A DNA stretch of 64,000 nt from the NCBI GenBank assembly GCA_934162425.1, contig CAKPIS010000001.1, positions 62,001-126,000 of the forward strand, written 5' to 3'. This document shows positions 43,035-51,285 of this stretch, in pieces; the first letter of the stretch is position 1, and every line of letters starts with the position of its first letter. A program made the position numbers and the translations under genes. Origin of the DNA: an uncultured Bacilli bacterium (GTDB lineage Bacteria > Bacillota_I > Bacilli_A > RF39 > UBA660). The notes beneath the pieces were generated by a model. That model saw only the letters and a list, made by a program, of their open reading frames with translations, searched no databases and was not told the origin of the DNA.

Positions 43035-43448
43035 ATGGAAAAGGAATCAAATAAATTATGCTTTGTATTAAACGATAAAAAACTATATTTAGAAACAAAT
43101 TTAGTTTATTTTAACGAAATACCTATATTTTTTGTATGCTCTGATTTAAAAGATTGTCATTATTTGGTATTAAATATTGATATAAATAATCTTGAGTATA
43201 TTATTGTAGAGTCTACTAAGGAAAATATTTTAAATATGTTAACGCAAAAAATAACAATGCGTGATGCTATATTATCTAGTAGCTTTTTTTGGAATATTAA
43301 AACTATGAATGATATTAAAGATGATATAATAGAATTTAAAGATATAGAAGAAATAGACTATGATATTTTGCCTGAAAAGAAAGCAAAATATTATATTGCT
43401 AATGAAGATAACATTCAAAATATAGTAAAAAAACTTCTTAAAAGATAG
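43035..43448 (+). CDS. Hypothetical protein, unknown function
   Basis: 137 residues, soluble. The N-terminal half looks like a small beta sheet (KLYLETNLVYFNEIPIFFVCSD, YLVLNIDINNLEYIIVES), the middle has a helix (TQKITMRDAILSS), and the end is acidic then basic. It may belong to the group of small proteins with a domain that senses or regulates neighbouring genes, but I cannot name it. A GGGGAAAT site precedes the ATG. It ends 22 bases before the nucleotidase fusion gene, so the two are likely co-transcribed. Confidence 0.6.
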   Translation: MEKESNKLCFVLNDKKLYLETNLVYFNEIPIFFVCSDLKDCHYLVLNIDINNLEYIIVESTKENILNMLTQKITMRDAILSSSFFWNIKTMNDIKDDIIEFKDIEEIDYDILPEKKAKYYIANEDNIQNIVKKLLKR

Positions 43449-43470
43449 TAAAAGGAAGCCGAGGTTATAA

Positions 43471-44898
43471 ATGAAAGTAGCAATAGATATAGACAATGTA
43501 ATATCAAACTTTAATGATATCTTATTAAATGAATATTTAATGCATGATAAAAATTTGAGGAATTCAGGTATTATAAATAAAAATGCTGATTATATCAGGG
43601 ACGGAATGTTCGATTGGACTAAAGATGAAGAGATAAATTTCTATAAAAATAATATAGAAAGAATAGCAAAAAAATTAGATGTTATAGAAGGTGCTAAAGA
43701 ATATATAGATAAACTTCATTATGATGACCATATTATTTATATTATTACAGGAAGAGACAATGGGGAATATAAAGAACCATATAATATGACAAAAAAATGG
43801 CTTGATGATAATAATATCTATTATGATAATTTGATTTTAACAGATGCATATGATAAACATGCCAAAACCGGAAAATGCATACAGCATAATATTGATATTA
43901 TTATTGATGATTCTGTTCATATATGTAGCGATTGTATTAAAAATGGAATAACAACGATTTTAATGGATACACCTTATAATAGATATTCTAATATACAAAG
44001 AGTTAAAAGTTGGGAAGAATTTTACAGATATGTCTCAAATTACAAAAAAGATAAAATTAATATAATTTTAGATACTGATACTTATAATGAATGTGATGAT
44101 CAATTTGCATTATCATATTTAATAAAATCAAAAAATTTATTTAATATTGAAGCAATTACAGTTGCACCATATTCTCATATAGAAAAAGAAGTAAAAGTAA
44201 TAGATGGACAAGAGTTAAGTTATAATGAAATTTTAAAGATATGTAATTGGCTTGATTTTGAGACGAATAATAAAGTATTTAAAGGATCGACAGATTATAT
44301 TCAAAATGGTTATAATGAAACAAATGATGCCGTAAATAAAATCATAGAAATTGCTTTAAAAAATAACAAAACTTATATATTAGGTATTGGTGCTATTACT
44401 AACGTTGCACTTGCTATAAAAAAAGAACCTAAAATAATTGATAGAATAGAAATTATTTGGTTAGGTGGAAATGAACCTAACTATAAAGATAATCTAGAAT
44501 TTAATTTTAGACAGGACGTTAAGGCGGTTAAAGCGGTATTTAATTCGGACGTAAAATTAACCATTCTTCCTTGCCATAACGTTGTTAATAACCTTATGAT
44601 AGACGTTAATACTTTGAAAGTTAAATTAGAAAATAAATCAGAATTATGTAATTATTTGATGGATAGATTTTATAATGATGGATATCACGGAGTACAAAAC
44701 AAAAGAGTAATTTGGGATATATCTGTTATTGCTTATATGATAAATAAAACTTGGTTTGAAACAAAAGATGTTTGTTGCCCGATAATAAAAGAAGATACTT
44801 CGTATGAACTTACTAATAATAAACGTATGATAACTTTTGTTACTAAATTAGATAAAGATAAAATATATGAAGACTTATTTAAAAAGTTAGGGGAATAA
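43471..44898 (+). CDS. Fusion of a HAD-type 5'-nucleotidase and an inosine-uridine-type nucleoside hydrolase
   Basis: 475 residues with two catalytic domains. Residues 1-190 are a HAD phosphatase of the 5'(3')-deoxyribonucleotidase type: the DxD motif in VAIDIDNVISNF, ITGRDNGEY (motif II) and DIIIDDSVHIC (motif IV). Residues 195-475 are an IUNH-family nucleoside hydrolase: DTDTYNECDDQFAL is the calcium-binding DxDxxxDD motif, and LGIGAITNVALAI and WDISVIAYM are also family-typical. Together they could turn a nucleotide into base plus (deoxy)ribose. The substrate is inferred only from the families. GNAT, HAD and HD genes follow closely. Confidence 0.85.
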   Translation: MKVAIDIDNVISNFNDILLNEYLMHDKNLRNSGIINKNADYIRDGMFDWTKDEEINFYKNNIERIAKKLDVIEGAKEYIDKLHYDDHIIYIITGRDNGEYKEPYNMTKKWLDDNNIYYDNLILTDAYDKHAKTGKCIQHNIDIIIDDSVHICSDCIKNGITTILMDTPYNRYSNIQRVKSWEEFYRYVSNYKKDKINIILDTDTYNECDDQFALSYLIKSKNLFNIEAITVAPYSHIEKEVKVIDGQELSYNEILKICNWLDFETNNKVFKGSTDYIQNGYNETNDAVNKIIEIALKNNKTYILGIGAITNVALAIKKEPKIIDRIEIIWLGGNEPNYKDNLEFNFRQDVKAVKAVFNSDVKLTILPCHNVVNNLMIDVNTLKVKLENKSELCNYLMDRFYNDGYHGVQNKRVIWDISVIAYMINKTWFETKDVCCPIIKEDTSYELTNNKRMITFVTKLDKDKIYEDLFKKLGE

Positions 44899-44951
44899 TA
44901 TAGTTTGCTAAAATTATGTATGATTTTATCTAACAGGAAGTGACCATAAAA

Positions 44952-45527
44952 ATGATTTTAAAATACACTTCATATTTTCTTGTGAAAGATAAAAAGAAAA
45001 TTAAAAATATTTACATTAATTCTTTTAATAAAGATGAGAGATTTTCGTTTTTAATTTTAGAAAAATGTGCTAAAGAAAAAAATGTAGAATTTAACGTTGT
45101 ATATGATAACAACAATTTAATTGTTTTTTATTATATCGTAAATTATGATGATGTTTCATACCTTATGTATTTTGCAGTTGATATAACTAAGAGAAATAAG
45201 GGCTATGGCTCAATGATATTAAGCGATTTAAGAAAAAAACATAATAACATACTATTATGCATCGAGTTTGCCAACAAAAACGTTAACGATGAGAAACTTT
45301 TAAGAAGAAATTTTTATTTAAAAAATGGTTTTTTAAGTAGTAGCAAATTTATTATTGATAACAATGTAAAATATGAGATATTAACAACTAATAAAGATTA
45401 TCCTATAACAGAGGAAGTTTTAAGAAAAAGATATATTAATATGACAAAATCTAAATTTATAAAATTAATTATTAGAAAAAAATTTAACGTTGATAATATT
45501 GTATTAGGAAGTGATAATGATGAATAA
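44952..45527 (+). CDS. GNAT-family N-acetyltransferase
   Basis: 191 residues of GNAT fold. The acetyl-CoA loop is visible in AVDITKRNKGYGSMILSDL (R/Q-x2-GxG/A pattern). Upstream strands (FNVVYDNNNLIVFYYIVNYDDV) and a downstream YLKNGFLSS segment fit the family. The acceptor is unknown. I take ATG 44952, with AGGAAG upstream; GTG 44940 is an alternative. The C-terminus has a basic extension of about 30 residues (MTKSKFIKLIIRKKF) that is not part of the usual fold. It overlaps the next gene by about ten bases. Confidence 0.8.
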   Translation: MILKYTSYFLVKDKKKIKNIYINSFNKDERFSFLILEKCAKEKNVEFNVVYDNNNLIVFYYIVNYDDVSYLMYFAVDITKRNKGYGSMILSDLRKKHNNILLCIEFANKNVNDEKLLRRNFYLKNGFLSSSKFIIDNNVKYEILTTNKDYPITEEVLRKRYINMTKSKFIKLIIRKKFNVDNIVLGSDNDE

Positions 45528-46032
45528 AATAGATTTAAATAAAATAAAGGTAGTTATATTTGATTTTGACAACACACTTGCAACTCATAAAGATTTTGAT
45601 TTTGCAAAACATCGTATTAAGGATAAGGAAACACGTTTGAATTATTATTTAAACGCATATTTATATCCGGATACCTTTTATGAAACAATAGAACCTTGCA
45701 CCAGAAATGAGGCGTTATATAAACTTGCAAACATATTAAAAGATAAAAATGCTAATTTATATTGCGTATCTGGCATGAGATTTTCTTTTCATTTGAAAGC
45801 TAAAGAAAACTTTATTAATAAACATTATGGAAATTATATAAAGTTATTTTCTTGTAAATCACAGGATGAAAAATGTGATGCAGTTAGAATTATTAGAGCT
45901 ATAAATAATTGTAATTTAGATGAGATGTTATTTATTGATGAACAAAAAAGAAATTTAAAACGTTTTAGAAGAATGGGAATAAATGCAATGTCACCACTTG
46001 ATGTTAAGAATTTATTAGATAAAGAGGTGTGA
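45517..46032 (+). CDS. HAD-superfamily hydrolase
   Basis: About 171 residues. The catalytic DxD is in VVIFDFDNTLATHKD (motif I). Motif II is approximated by YCVSGMRFSFH, and the acidic motif IV by EMLFIDEQKRNLKRF, where the second Asp is Glu-Gln rather than DD, a possible weakening of metal binding. The cap region is short and helical. GGAAGTGAT precedes the tandem ATG codons at 45517/45520. The gene lies between the acetyltransferase and an HD protein with overlapping ends, in what seems to be a nucleotide or small-metabolite salvage operon. Confidence 0.78.
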   Translation: MMNKIDLNKIKVVIFDFDNTLATHKDFDFAKHRIKDKETRLNYYLNAYLYPDTFYETIEPCTRNEALYKLANILKDKNANLYCVSGMRFSFHLKAKENFINKHYGNYIKLFSCKSQDEKCDAVRIIRAINNCNLDEMLFIDEQKRNLKRFRRMGINAMSPLDVKNLLDKEV

Positions 46033-46034
46033 TT

Positions 46035-46646
46035 ATGAAACTAACAAGTAAAGAAGCTTTAGATTTATTAAATGAAAATATTGGTAAGACTTCAAGTGAT
46101 AAATGGATAAAACATTCTAAAAATGTAGGTTATGTAGCAGGTGTTATAGCAGGTAAACTAAATTTGGATAGTGATTTTGCAATTGCATTAGGTTATATTC
46201 ATGATATTGGTAAAAGGTATGGATGGAATAGTGGTGATGGAGCAATACCTCATGCTATAAATGGTTATAATTATATTAAGTCTTTAGGCTATGATGAAGA
46301 TTATGCAAGTATATGTATAAAGCATTCGTTTTTAAATAATGATATAAACTGTTTAGCAAATGATAGGGATTATACTGATTCAAGTGATAAAAACTATGAG
46401 TTTATAAAAGAATACATAAAAAACGAATATACAATTTATGAAAAAATAATTAATTTATGTGATTTGATGTGTACTGATAAAATATATACACTAGATAAAA
46501 GAATGATGGATTTGCTTTTAAGACATGGAGTATATAAAAATACTCATTATCATATAAAAGAGGCATATAAATTAAAAGAGTACTTTGATAATTTACTTGG
46601 ATATAATTTATATGATTTATTCCCAGAGATAAAAGATAATTTGTAA
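46035..46646 (+). CDS. HD-domain phosphohydrolase
   Basis: 203 residues with an HD metal site: HSKNVGYVAGVIAG (first His), GYIHDIGKRYGW (the HD pair), and KHSF plus NLCDLMCTDK (later His and Asp ligands). This is the pattern of metal-dependent phosphohydrolases acting on nucleotides or similar. AGAGGTG precedes ATG 46035; the upstream GTG overlaps the previous stop. It is the last gene of the unit and is followed by a terminator shared with the convergent membrane-protein gene. Confidence 0.85.
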   Translation: MKLTSKEALDLLNENIGKTSSDKWIKHSKNVGYVAGVIAGKLNLDSDFAIALGYIHDIGKRYGWNSGDGAIPHAINGYNYIKSLGYDEDYASICIKHSFLNNDINCLANDRDYTDSSDKNYEFIKEYIKNEYTIYEKIINLCDLMCTDKIYTLDKRMMDLLLRHGVYKNTHYHIKEAYKLKEYFDNLLGYNLYDLFPEIKDNL

Positions 46647-46669
46647 ATTTTTAAATAATAAAATAAGAA

Positions 46670-46701
46670 ATAGGTATATATTATTTATACCTATATTTTT
46701 T
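46670..46701. terminator. Terminator between the HD gene and a convergent membrane-protein gene
   Basis: ATAGGTATA and TATACCTAT form a perfect 9-bp stem around seven bases, with T on the right and A-rich sequence on the left. Confidence 0.8.
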
Positions 46702-47092
46702 AAAATGATTCTATTTCTGCTATTGATAAGTTATTGTTTTTATAATTTTTATAAATTATATATAGGCTTACTATACTTGAAATAACAGCTAGTACAGCAG
46801 TATCTGTTCTAAGAAGTAATTCATCTGTTTCACTAGTTTTCATCTCTTTAGCAAGCTTATATTGCTTGTAATTTATATATAAGAATGTAATAGCAACTAT
46901 AAGAAGTAAAATGCTTTGAAAAATTTCTAAATTTTGTGCTGTTTTATCATCAAATAAACCCTTATTCGTAGTAATAGTTAATTTCTTATGATATGCCAAA
47001 AGATAGGATAATATAAGAGCTAATATAAATCCTAGAGTTGCAATAAGTTGTATATCTATGTATTTTACTTTATAGTATTCATTATTATTCAT
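46700..47092 (-). CDS. Small membrane protein, unknown
   Basis: 130 residues with three predicted TM helices (about residues 14-33 IDIQLIATLGFILALILSYLL, 58-75 and 97-114) and a Lys/Asn-rich soluble loop. No family recognised. No ribosome site is visible before the ATG at 47092; a TATAAT-like box lies so close upstream that a leaderless mRNA is possible. It is downstream of the small DUF4044-like gene on the same strand, with a terminator between them. Confidence 0.6.
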   Translation of the reverse strand: MNNNEYYKVKYIDIQLIATLGFILALILSYLLAYHKKLTITTNKGLFDDKTAQNLEIFQSILLLIVAITFLYINYKQYKLAKEMKTSETDELLLRTDTAVLAVISSIVSLYIIYKNYKNNNLSIAEIESF

Positions 47093-47109
47093 ATTAAATT
47101 ATATTATAT

Positions 47110-47134
47110 AAAAAAAAGAATACTACTTGTATTC
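47110..47134 (-). terminator. Terminator of the small DUF4044-like gene
   Basis: GAATAC/GTATTC stem with a five-base loop; on the minus strand it runs into eight T. It touches the stop codon. Confidence 0.75.
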
Positions 47135-47275
47135 CTATCTTTGATATAACATTGGTGATATTATAGCAGCTACTGCAGAAAATACCATTGCAATTAATGC
47201 TATCCAGACTACTACCTTTGTCCAATTTATCTTAAATTTTTTCTTTTTCTTTTTTTCTTCTTTATTTTTACTCAA
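47135..47275 (-). CDS. Small single-TM protein (DUF4044-like)
   Basis: 46 codons from TTG 47275 with AGAGGTG eight bases upstream. The N-terminus is a run of Lys/Glu (SKNKEEKKKKKKFK), followed by WTKVVVWIALIAMVFSAVAAII, a single membrane helix. The W-T-K-[VI]-x-V-W-x-x-L-I-A-M pattern fits the short DUF4044-type membrane proteins of Firmicutes, whose role is unknown. A strong terminator directly after it supports real expression. Confidence 0.65.
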   Translation of the reverse strand: MSKNKEEKKKKKKFKINWTKVVVWIALIAMVFSAVAAIISPMLYQR

Positions 47276-47370
47276 TTTATATTCACCTCTAAAATAATTA
47301 TAATATAAATATTAAAAATTTAAAAGAATATTTTATAAAAACCTTAATATATTTTATTAAGGAGAAGAAT

Positions 47371-48003
47371 ATGAAGAAAATAATAAATTATTTAAACGAA
47401 ACAGTAAAAAAAGAAAAAAATATATTAATATTTAATACTATTATATTTTTAGTAGGAGTTGTATTAGGGAGTTTATTTATTAATTTTATAACAAATGATG
47501 ATAAAAAATTATTAATAGAGCAGGTAAGTACTTTTTTTTCAAACATAAAAAAGTTAACTAGTGATATATTTGGTTTTGAAAGTTTTCTTAGTATACTATT
47601 TAATAATCTATTAGTTTTAAGTATTATATTTGTACTTGGTATTTCTATGATAGGTATTCCAATTGTAATTTTTATATTATTTTTTAAAGGATTTATGTTG
47701 GGTACTACTATATCTACTATTATATTAAAATATAGTATTAAAGGTATCGTAGGAGCTATTTTATATATATTTCCAGTATGTATATTAACTATATGTGTAT
47801 ATTTATTTATGTGTTTTTATGCTATTTATGTATCTAAAAAGTTTTTAAGAGCATTTTTAAAAAAAGATTCACTTAATTTTAAGCAATTTTTAGGTAAATA
47901 TTTACTTTCATTTATTGTTAGCATTATGTTAATTTTACTATTATCCTTACTTGATGCATATTTAACACCTTTATTATTAAAGTTATTTACTTATTTAATA
48001 TAA
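47371..48003 (+). CDS. spoIIM: Stage II sporulation protein M
   Basis: Membrane protein of the SpoIIM family, part of the SpoIID-SpoIIM-SpoIIP peptidoglycan machine that drives engulfment in endospore formers. 210 residues with five or six TM helices: LIFNTIIFLVGVVLGSLF near residues 18-36, ILFNNLLVLSIIFVLGISMIG near 75-95, and an FFKGFMLGTTIST segment that is typical of the family. AAGGAG precedes the ATG. It is monocistronic and bounded by terminators. Together with SpoIIIAH and SpoIVB it covers engulfment and later steps of the pathway. Confidence 0.88.
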   Translation: MKKIINYLNETVKKEKNILIFNTIIFLVGVVLGSLFINFITNDDKKLLIEQVSTFFSNIKKLTSDIFGFESFLSILFNNLLVLSIIFVLGISMIGIPIVIFILFFKGFMLGTTISTIILKYSIKGIVGAILYIFPVCILTICVYLFMCFYAIYVSKKFLRAFLKKDSLNFKQFLGKYLLSFIVSIMLILLLSLLDAYLTPLLLKLFTYLI

Positions 48004-48038
48004 AATTTAATTTACAGTAAAAGTAAAAATTAATAATC

Positions 48039-48062
48039 AGAGCTAGTTTTAGCTCTTTTTTC
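48039..48062 (+). terminator. Terminator after spoIIM
   Basis: AGAGCTA and TAGCTCT form a perfect stem around GTTT and run into six T. Confidence 0.85.
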
Positions 48063-48093
48063 TTTATTTTTATGTAATTAAAATGTAATATTA

Positions 48094-48121
48094 TTGACAA
48101 AAATGTAAAAAAGTGTAAAAT
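48094..48121 (+). promoter_or_regulatory. Promoter of the HTH gene
   Basis: A perfect TTGACA (48094-48099), a 16-bp spacer, then TAAAAT (48116-48121). Confidence 0.65.
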
Positions 48122-48159
48122 TATAGTTGTAATATATAGTAGGGGAGAGACAAGTAAGT

Positions 48160-48927
48160 ATGGATAAACTTAATGAAATATTACAAGAAGTAGGAATATC
48201 AAAGGTTAGGCTAGCAAAATATTTAGGAGTATCTAGGCAAATGATATATAATTATTTAGAAATGAATGATATATCTAAATGGCCAAAAGATAAGAAAATG
48301 AAATTATTTAATCTTTTAGACATTAAAGAAGCTGAGGATATTAATAATATTAAAGTAGATGCAGAATTTATTAATAAAGTTGACATGGTTTTAAATGGAG
48401 ATACTTCTAATTTAAGTATTTCTCATGCTGAAATGATTGAATTTAAAGAATTAAAACCAAGAGAACAAGAATTGTTAAATGATATTATATTTATCATTAA
48501 GGAGCGTTTTATTGAAGGAACTGAAGATACATATATTACGTATAAGTATTTATTGCATTTTATTCAAGGCCTTGAAAATGTTAAAGAACTTAAATATATT
48601 ATGGGTTATATAGATAAGTTATTAGGTTTTGTAGACCCTAATGAATATGCATTTAACGAAGATGAACAGTTTATATTAGAAAGTATTATACATACTGCTA
48701 TGAGTTTATATCGTAATGGTGGTGCTTCTAAAACTAAACTTGCAGAACAACATAAGAAGTTTGTTACTGAAATAGAACATAAGAATGAAGAAAAGTTAAG
48801 TAGAACTGAAGAAATAAATTCAGCTAAGATACAAGCACTTCATGAGCTTGGATATAACGAAATAACTAGAGAAAATGCATCAGAGGTATTAGCTAAGATA
48901 GCTGAAATACAGTCTCGTGATGTATAG
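48160..48927 (+). CDS. Helix-turn-helix protein of unknown function next to dif
   Basis: 255 residues. Residues 5-35 form an HTH (VGISKVRLAKYLGVSRQMIYNYLE; the second helix VSRQMIYNYL is the recognition helix). A helical region to about residue 190 follows, then a Lys/Glu-rich coiled segment, and an end with ALHELGYNEITRENASEVLAKIAEI. I know no named family for the full length. It is the last plus-strand gene before the strand switch, and the dif site lies 16 bases beyond its stop, inside its transcribed 3' region. A role at the terminus is possible but not shown. Confidence 0.7.
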   Translation: MDKLNEILQEVGISKVRLAKYLGVSRQMIYNYLEMNDISKWPKDKKMKLFNLLDIKEAEDINNIKVDAEFINKVDMVLNGDTSNLSISHAEMIEFKELKPREQELLNDIIFIIKERFIEGTEDTYITYKYLLHFIQGLENVKELKYIMGYIDKLLGFVDPNEYAFNEDEQFILESIIHTAMSLYRNGGASKTKLAEQHKKFVTEIEHKNEEKLSRTEEINSAKIQALHELGYNEITRENASEVLAKIAEIQSRDV

Positions 48928-48943
48928 TTAACTACTATATCGT

Positions 48944-48971
48944 GCTTCGTATAATACATATTATGTTAACA
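48944..48971 (+). other. dif: dif site (XerCD chromosome-dimer resolution site)
   Basis: 28 bp in the standard layout: an 11-bp XerC-type arm GCTTCGTATAA, a 6-bp centre TACATA and an 11-bp XerD-type arm TTATGTTAACA. By my recollection of the Bacillus subtilis dif, 22 of 28 positions agree, and the right arm agrees with E. coli dif in nearly all positions. It lies exactly at the switch in gene orientation, in an interval without genes, and a XerD-family recombinase is encoded 4 kb away. Confidence 0.85.
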
Positions 48972-48989
48972 TTTATTATTTGAATACAA

Positions 48990-49018
48990 GATAGCTAATA
49001 TATAGTTATCTTTTTTTT
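48990..49018 (+). terminator. Terminator of the HTH gene, downstream of dif
   Basis: GATAGCTA and TAGTTATC (one G-U pair) form a stem and run into eight T. dif lies between the stop codon and this terminator. Confidence 0.8.
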
Positions 49019-49212
49019 ATGTCATAGTATGTTTATTCTTTAACTATTACACTACTTCACTTGATATAAAGGCTTAAATTGCTATTAAATCTTCACTTAG
49101 TATATTTATACTAATTCTATTTTTAATACGCTTATACTGTCTTATTTTAACTATTTTTATATAAATTAATCATTTAATTAACTACATATGAAGTATAATA
49201 CATCTAATAATT

Positions 49213-49243
49213 AAAAAAACGCATAAATTTAGCTTATGCGTTT
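49213..49243 (-). terminator. Terminator of the ZIP transporter gene
   Basis: AAACGCATAA/TTATGCGTTT is a perfect 10-bp stem; on the minus strand it runs into seven T. Confidence 0.85.
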
Positions 49244-49314
49244 ATATACTATACTCCCCTATTATATTAGATAATAAATGATAGGGGACTTAAATTAATT
49301 TTTTTCATAAATAA

Positions 49315-50085
49315 CTATATACTCATTAAAAAGTGACTTAATATCATTATAACAAAACCAATTATAAAGTATTTAAATACCTCTTTTAAGGTACCTTCCT
49401 TATATGCACCAGGAATAAGTTCGTAAAAAGATATATGAATCATTATGCCTGCTATAATAGCATATAATGCTGACATAATATTATCATTCATAAATGATGC
49501 TAGAAAAAGATATGCAATTATACTGCCTACTACTTCACTCATACCAGATAAAAGAGCAAATAAGATAGCTTTTAACTTATTATTAGTAGAATGATATATA
49601 GGTACTGCAATAGATATTCCCTCAGGTATATTATGAAGAGCTATTGCAAGAGTTAAAGTAATACCTAATTTTAAATTATTTGAAGAAGTTATAAATGTTG
49701 CAATCCCTTCTGGTATATTATGAAGTACAATTGCTACCATACTTATTATTCCTATCTTATATAATTTGCTATCATTACTTTTATTTTCATAATTACTAGG
49801 TAAATATTTATCAATTAGCATGGATATAATAATACCAACACACATAAAGATTAAAGTTAGTATTAATCTAGGAAAAACTACATTAGTATTTAGTATCATT
49901 TTATAACAATTGGGAAGTAGGTCAGTTAATGATACACAAATCATTACACCAGATGCAAAAGATAAACTAGATATTACTACCCTACTACTTTTATTCTTAT
50001 CAAAAAAAATAATTAATGCACCTAAAATAGTAGATATACCAGCTAAAAAAGATAATATAAATGCATAAGAAATATTATTTAACAT
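49315..50085 (-). CDS. zupT: ZIP-family divalent metal transporter (ZupT-like)
   Basis: Importer of zinc and other divalent metals in the cytoplasmic membrane. 256 residues and eight TM helices. The two metal-site helices carry LHNIPEGIATFITS and LHNIPEGISIAVP (paired HNxPEG motifs), the ZupT signature; SFASGVMICVSLTDLLPN and the ISFYELIPGA segment also fit. There is no long His-rich loop. It is the first minus-strand gene right of the dif site. I see no clear metal-regulator operator upstream. Confidence 0.93.
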   Translation of the reverse strand: MLNNISYAFILSFLAGISTILGALIIFFDKNKSSRVVISSLSFASGVMICVSLTDLLPNCYKMILNTNVVFPRLILTLIFMCVGIIISMLIDKYLPSNYENKSNDSKLYKIGIISMVAIVLHNIPEGIATFITSSNNLKLGITLTLAIALHNIPEGISIAVPIYHSTNNKLKAILFALLSGMSEVVGSIIAYLFLASFMNDNIMSALYAIIAGIMIHISFYELIPGAYKEGTLKEVFKYFIIGFVIMILSHFLMSI

Positions 50086-50136
50086 ATTAATTCCTCACTA
50101 TCTATTTAAAGTGTATGAAATTATTAAGCTTGAATA

Positions 50137-50172
50137 CAAAAAAAACACTATATTTAATTATAAATAGTGTAT
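50137..50172 (-). terminator. Terminator of the phosphoesterase gene
   Basis: ACACTAT/ATAGTGT stem; on the minus strand it is followed by eight T. Confidence 0.8.
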
Positions 50173-50197
50173 TTTAAATATATTTTTTAGTTTATTA

Positions 50198-51214
50198 TTA
50201 TAAGTCTTTTAAATTATTTACTTTTTTAGTAAAATCTTTTCTTTTTGTTTTAACCTTTACTTTTTCAATTAAACTATTATCATAGAAATTATCACTTGGA
50301 ACTATATCAGAAGTTATGTAACTTACTTGATTAACTTTATTATCTACTATAATATTATGTTTAATTTCTACTTTATTTATTTTATTATCAATAAAGAAAA
50401 TAGTCATTTCAGAAAATGATGGCATAATACCCTTGTTTAAATCACAAAGTGGGGGTAATGTAACAACTAATTGTTTTCCTTTCTTATCAATGGATAATTT
50501 TTCATGAAAATGACCTCTTATAATTAATCCATCATCTATTTGATCAAGACTCTTAATACCTATATCATTTTGTGTTTGACTAAATTTATGATTTATTAGA
50601 AACGAGTCTTTTTTAACTCTTATTCTACCCTGCTGATATCCAAGTGGGATTATATCTTGCCTATAGCTTTGAAGTATTCTAGATAAATCTTGTCCATTTT
50701 CTTTTAAACTACTATAATCATGATCACCAAGTACTGCAAATGATAAGATATTCTTATCAAACGGATAATCGTTTAATAAGTGTTTTATTTGATCATATGT
50801 ATTTTCATATTTTTTATCACTTCCAAATGTACCATCTATTAAGTCTCCACCAATTACTATTAAATTAATATCATTTTTAATTGCATAATCATATATTACA
50901 TTCATTAAGTCAATTCTTTCAAATTTACTACCAAAATGTAAATCTGATATAAGTATAAATGTTATATTATTAGTACCCTCATAAGTAATTATTCCGGCAG
51001 AGTTATTATTAATTGAATTTAATATTTTATTTCTTAGTGTATATACAATATCACCATCATAATAATATTTTTTATCAAATAAATAACCACTGTTTCCAAT
51101 TATCGATATTATATTAAATAATTGTTTATTTGATAAATTAGTTATTTCACAAATCTCATTTACACTCTTATTTTGCTTAATTAATTCAATTATTTTATTT
51201 GTTAAATCTGACAT
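50198..51214 (-). CDS. HTH-linked calcineurin-like metallophosphoesterase
   Basis: About 338 residues. The first 60 form a winged-helix-like segment (KSVNEICEITNLSNKQLFNIISIIGNSG). A metallophosphoesterase domain follows, with D-x-H in LISDLHFGSKFE, GGDLIDG, GDHD (variant of GNHD) and GHFHEKLS. These are the dinuclear metal ligands, so it should be a phosphodiesterase or phosphatase; the substrate is unknown. The end of the protein is Lys-rich. ATG 51214 is chosen with AAAGGAGAT; the frame is open up to 51247. The link between a DNA-binding-like segment and a phosphoesterase suggests a nucleic-acid substrate, as inference only. Confidence 0.82.
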   Translation of the reverse strand: MSDLTNKIIELIKQNKSVNEICEITNLSNKQLFNIISIIGNSGYLFDKKYYYDGDIVYTLRNKILNSINNNSAGIITYEGTNNITFILISDLHFGSKFERIDLMNVIYDYAIKNDINLIVIGGDLIDGTFGSDKKYENTYDQIKHLLNDYPFDKNILSFAVLGDHDYSSLKENGQDLSRILQSYRQDIIPLGYQQGRIRVKKDSFLINHKFSQTQNDIGIKSLDQIDDGLIIRGHFHEKLSIDKKGKQLVVTLPPLCDLNKGIMPSFSEMTIFFIDNKINKVEIKHNIIVDNKVNQVSYITSDIVPSDNFYDNSLIEKVKVKTKRKDFTKKVNNLKDL

Positions 51215-51285
51215 ATTATCTCCTTTGATGCAAGAATTATTATACAATATACCATGTGTTTTGTAAATGAAAAAGAAAAAATTAT

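Larger units (their letters stand above)
48928..49314. other. Gene-free terminus interval
   Basis: 387 bp with no credible gene on either strand. It contains, in order: GTTAAC at 48927-48932; the dif site; the HTH-gene terminator; about 190 bp of AT-rich sequence in which I see nothing; the ZIP-gene terminator; and a hairpin with stem CCCCTAT/ATAGGGG at about 49256-49288 without a T tract. Plus-strand genes meet minus-strand genes here. Confidence 0.75.

Noticed and set aside
48005..48032. Segment TTTACAGTAAAAGTAAAAATT resembling the 41-bp surface-gene promoter block
   Set aside because: It lacks the -35 and -10 boxes, aligns only with gaps, and is followed directly by the spoIIM terminator.
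48944..48956. Resemblance of CTTCGTATAAT to one arm of loxP
   Set aside because: No second inverted arm is present; the match is better explained by the XerC arm of dif.
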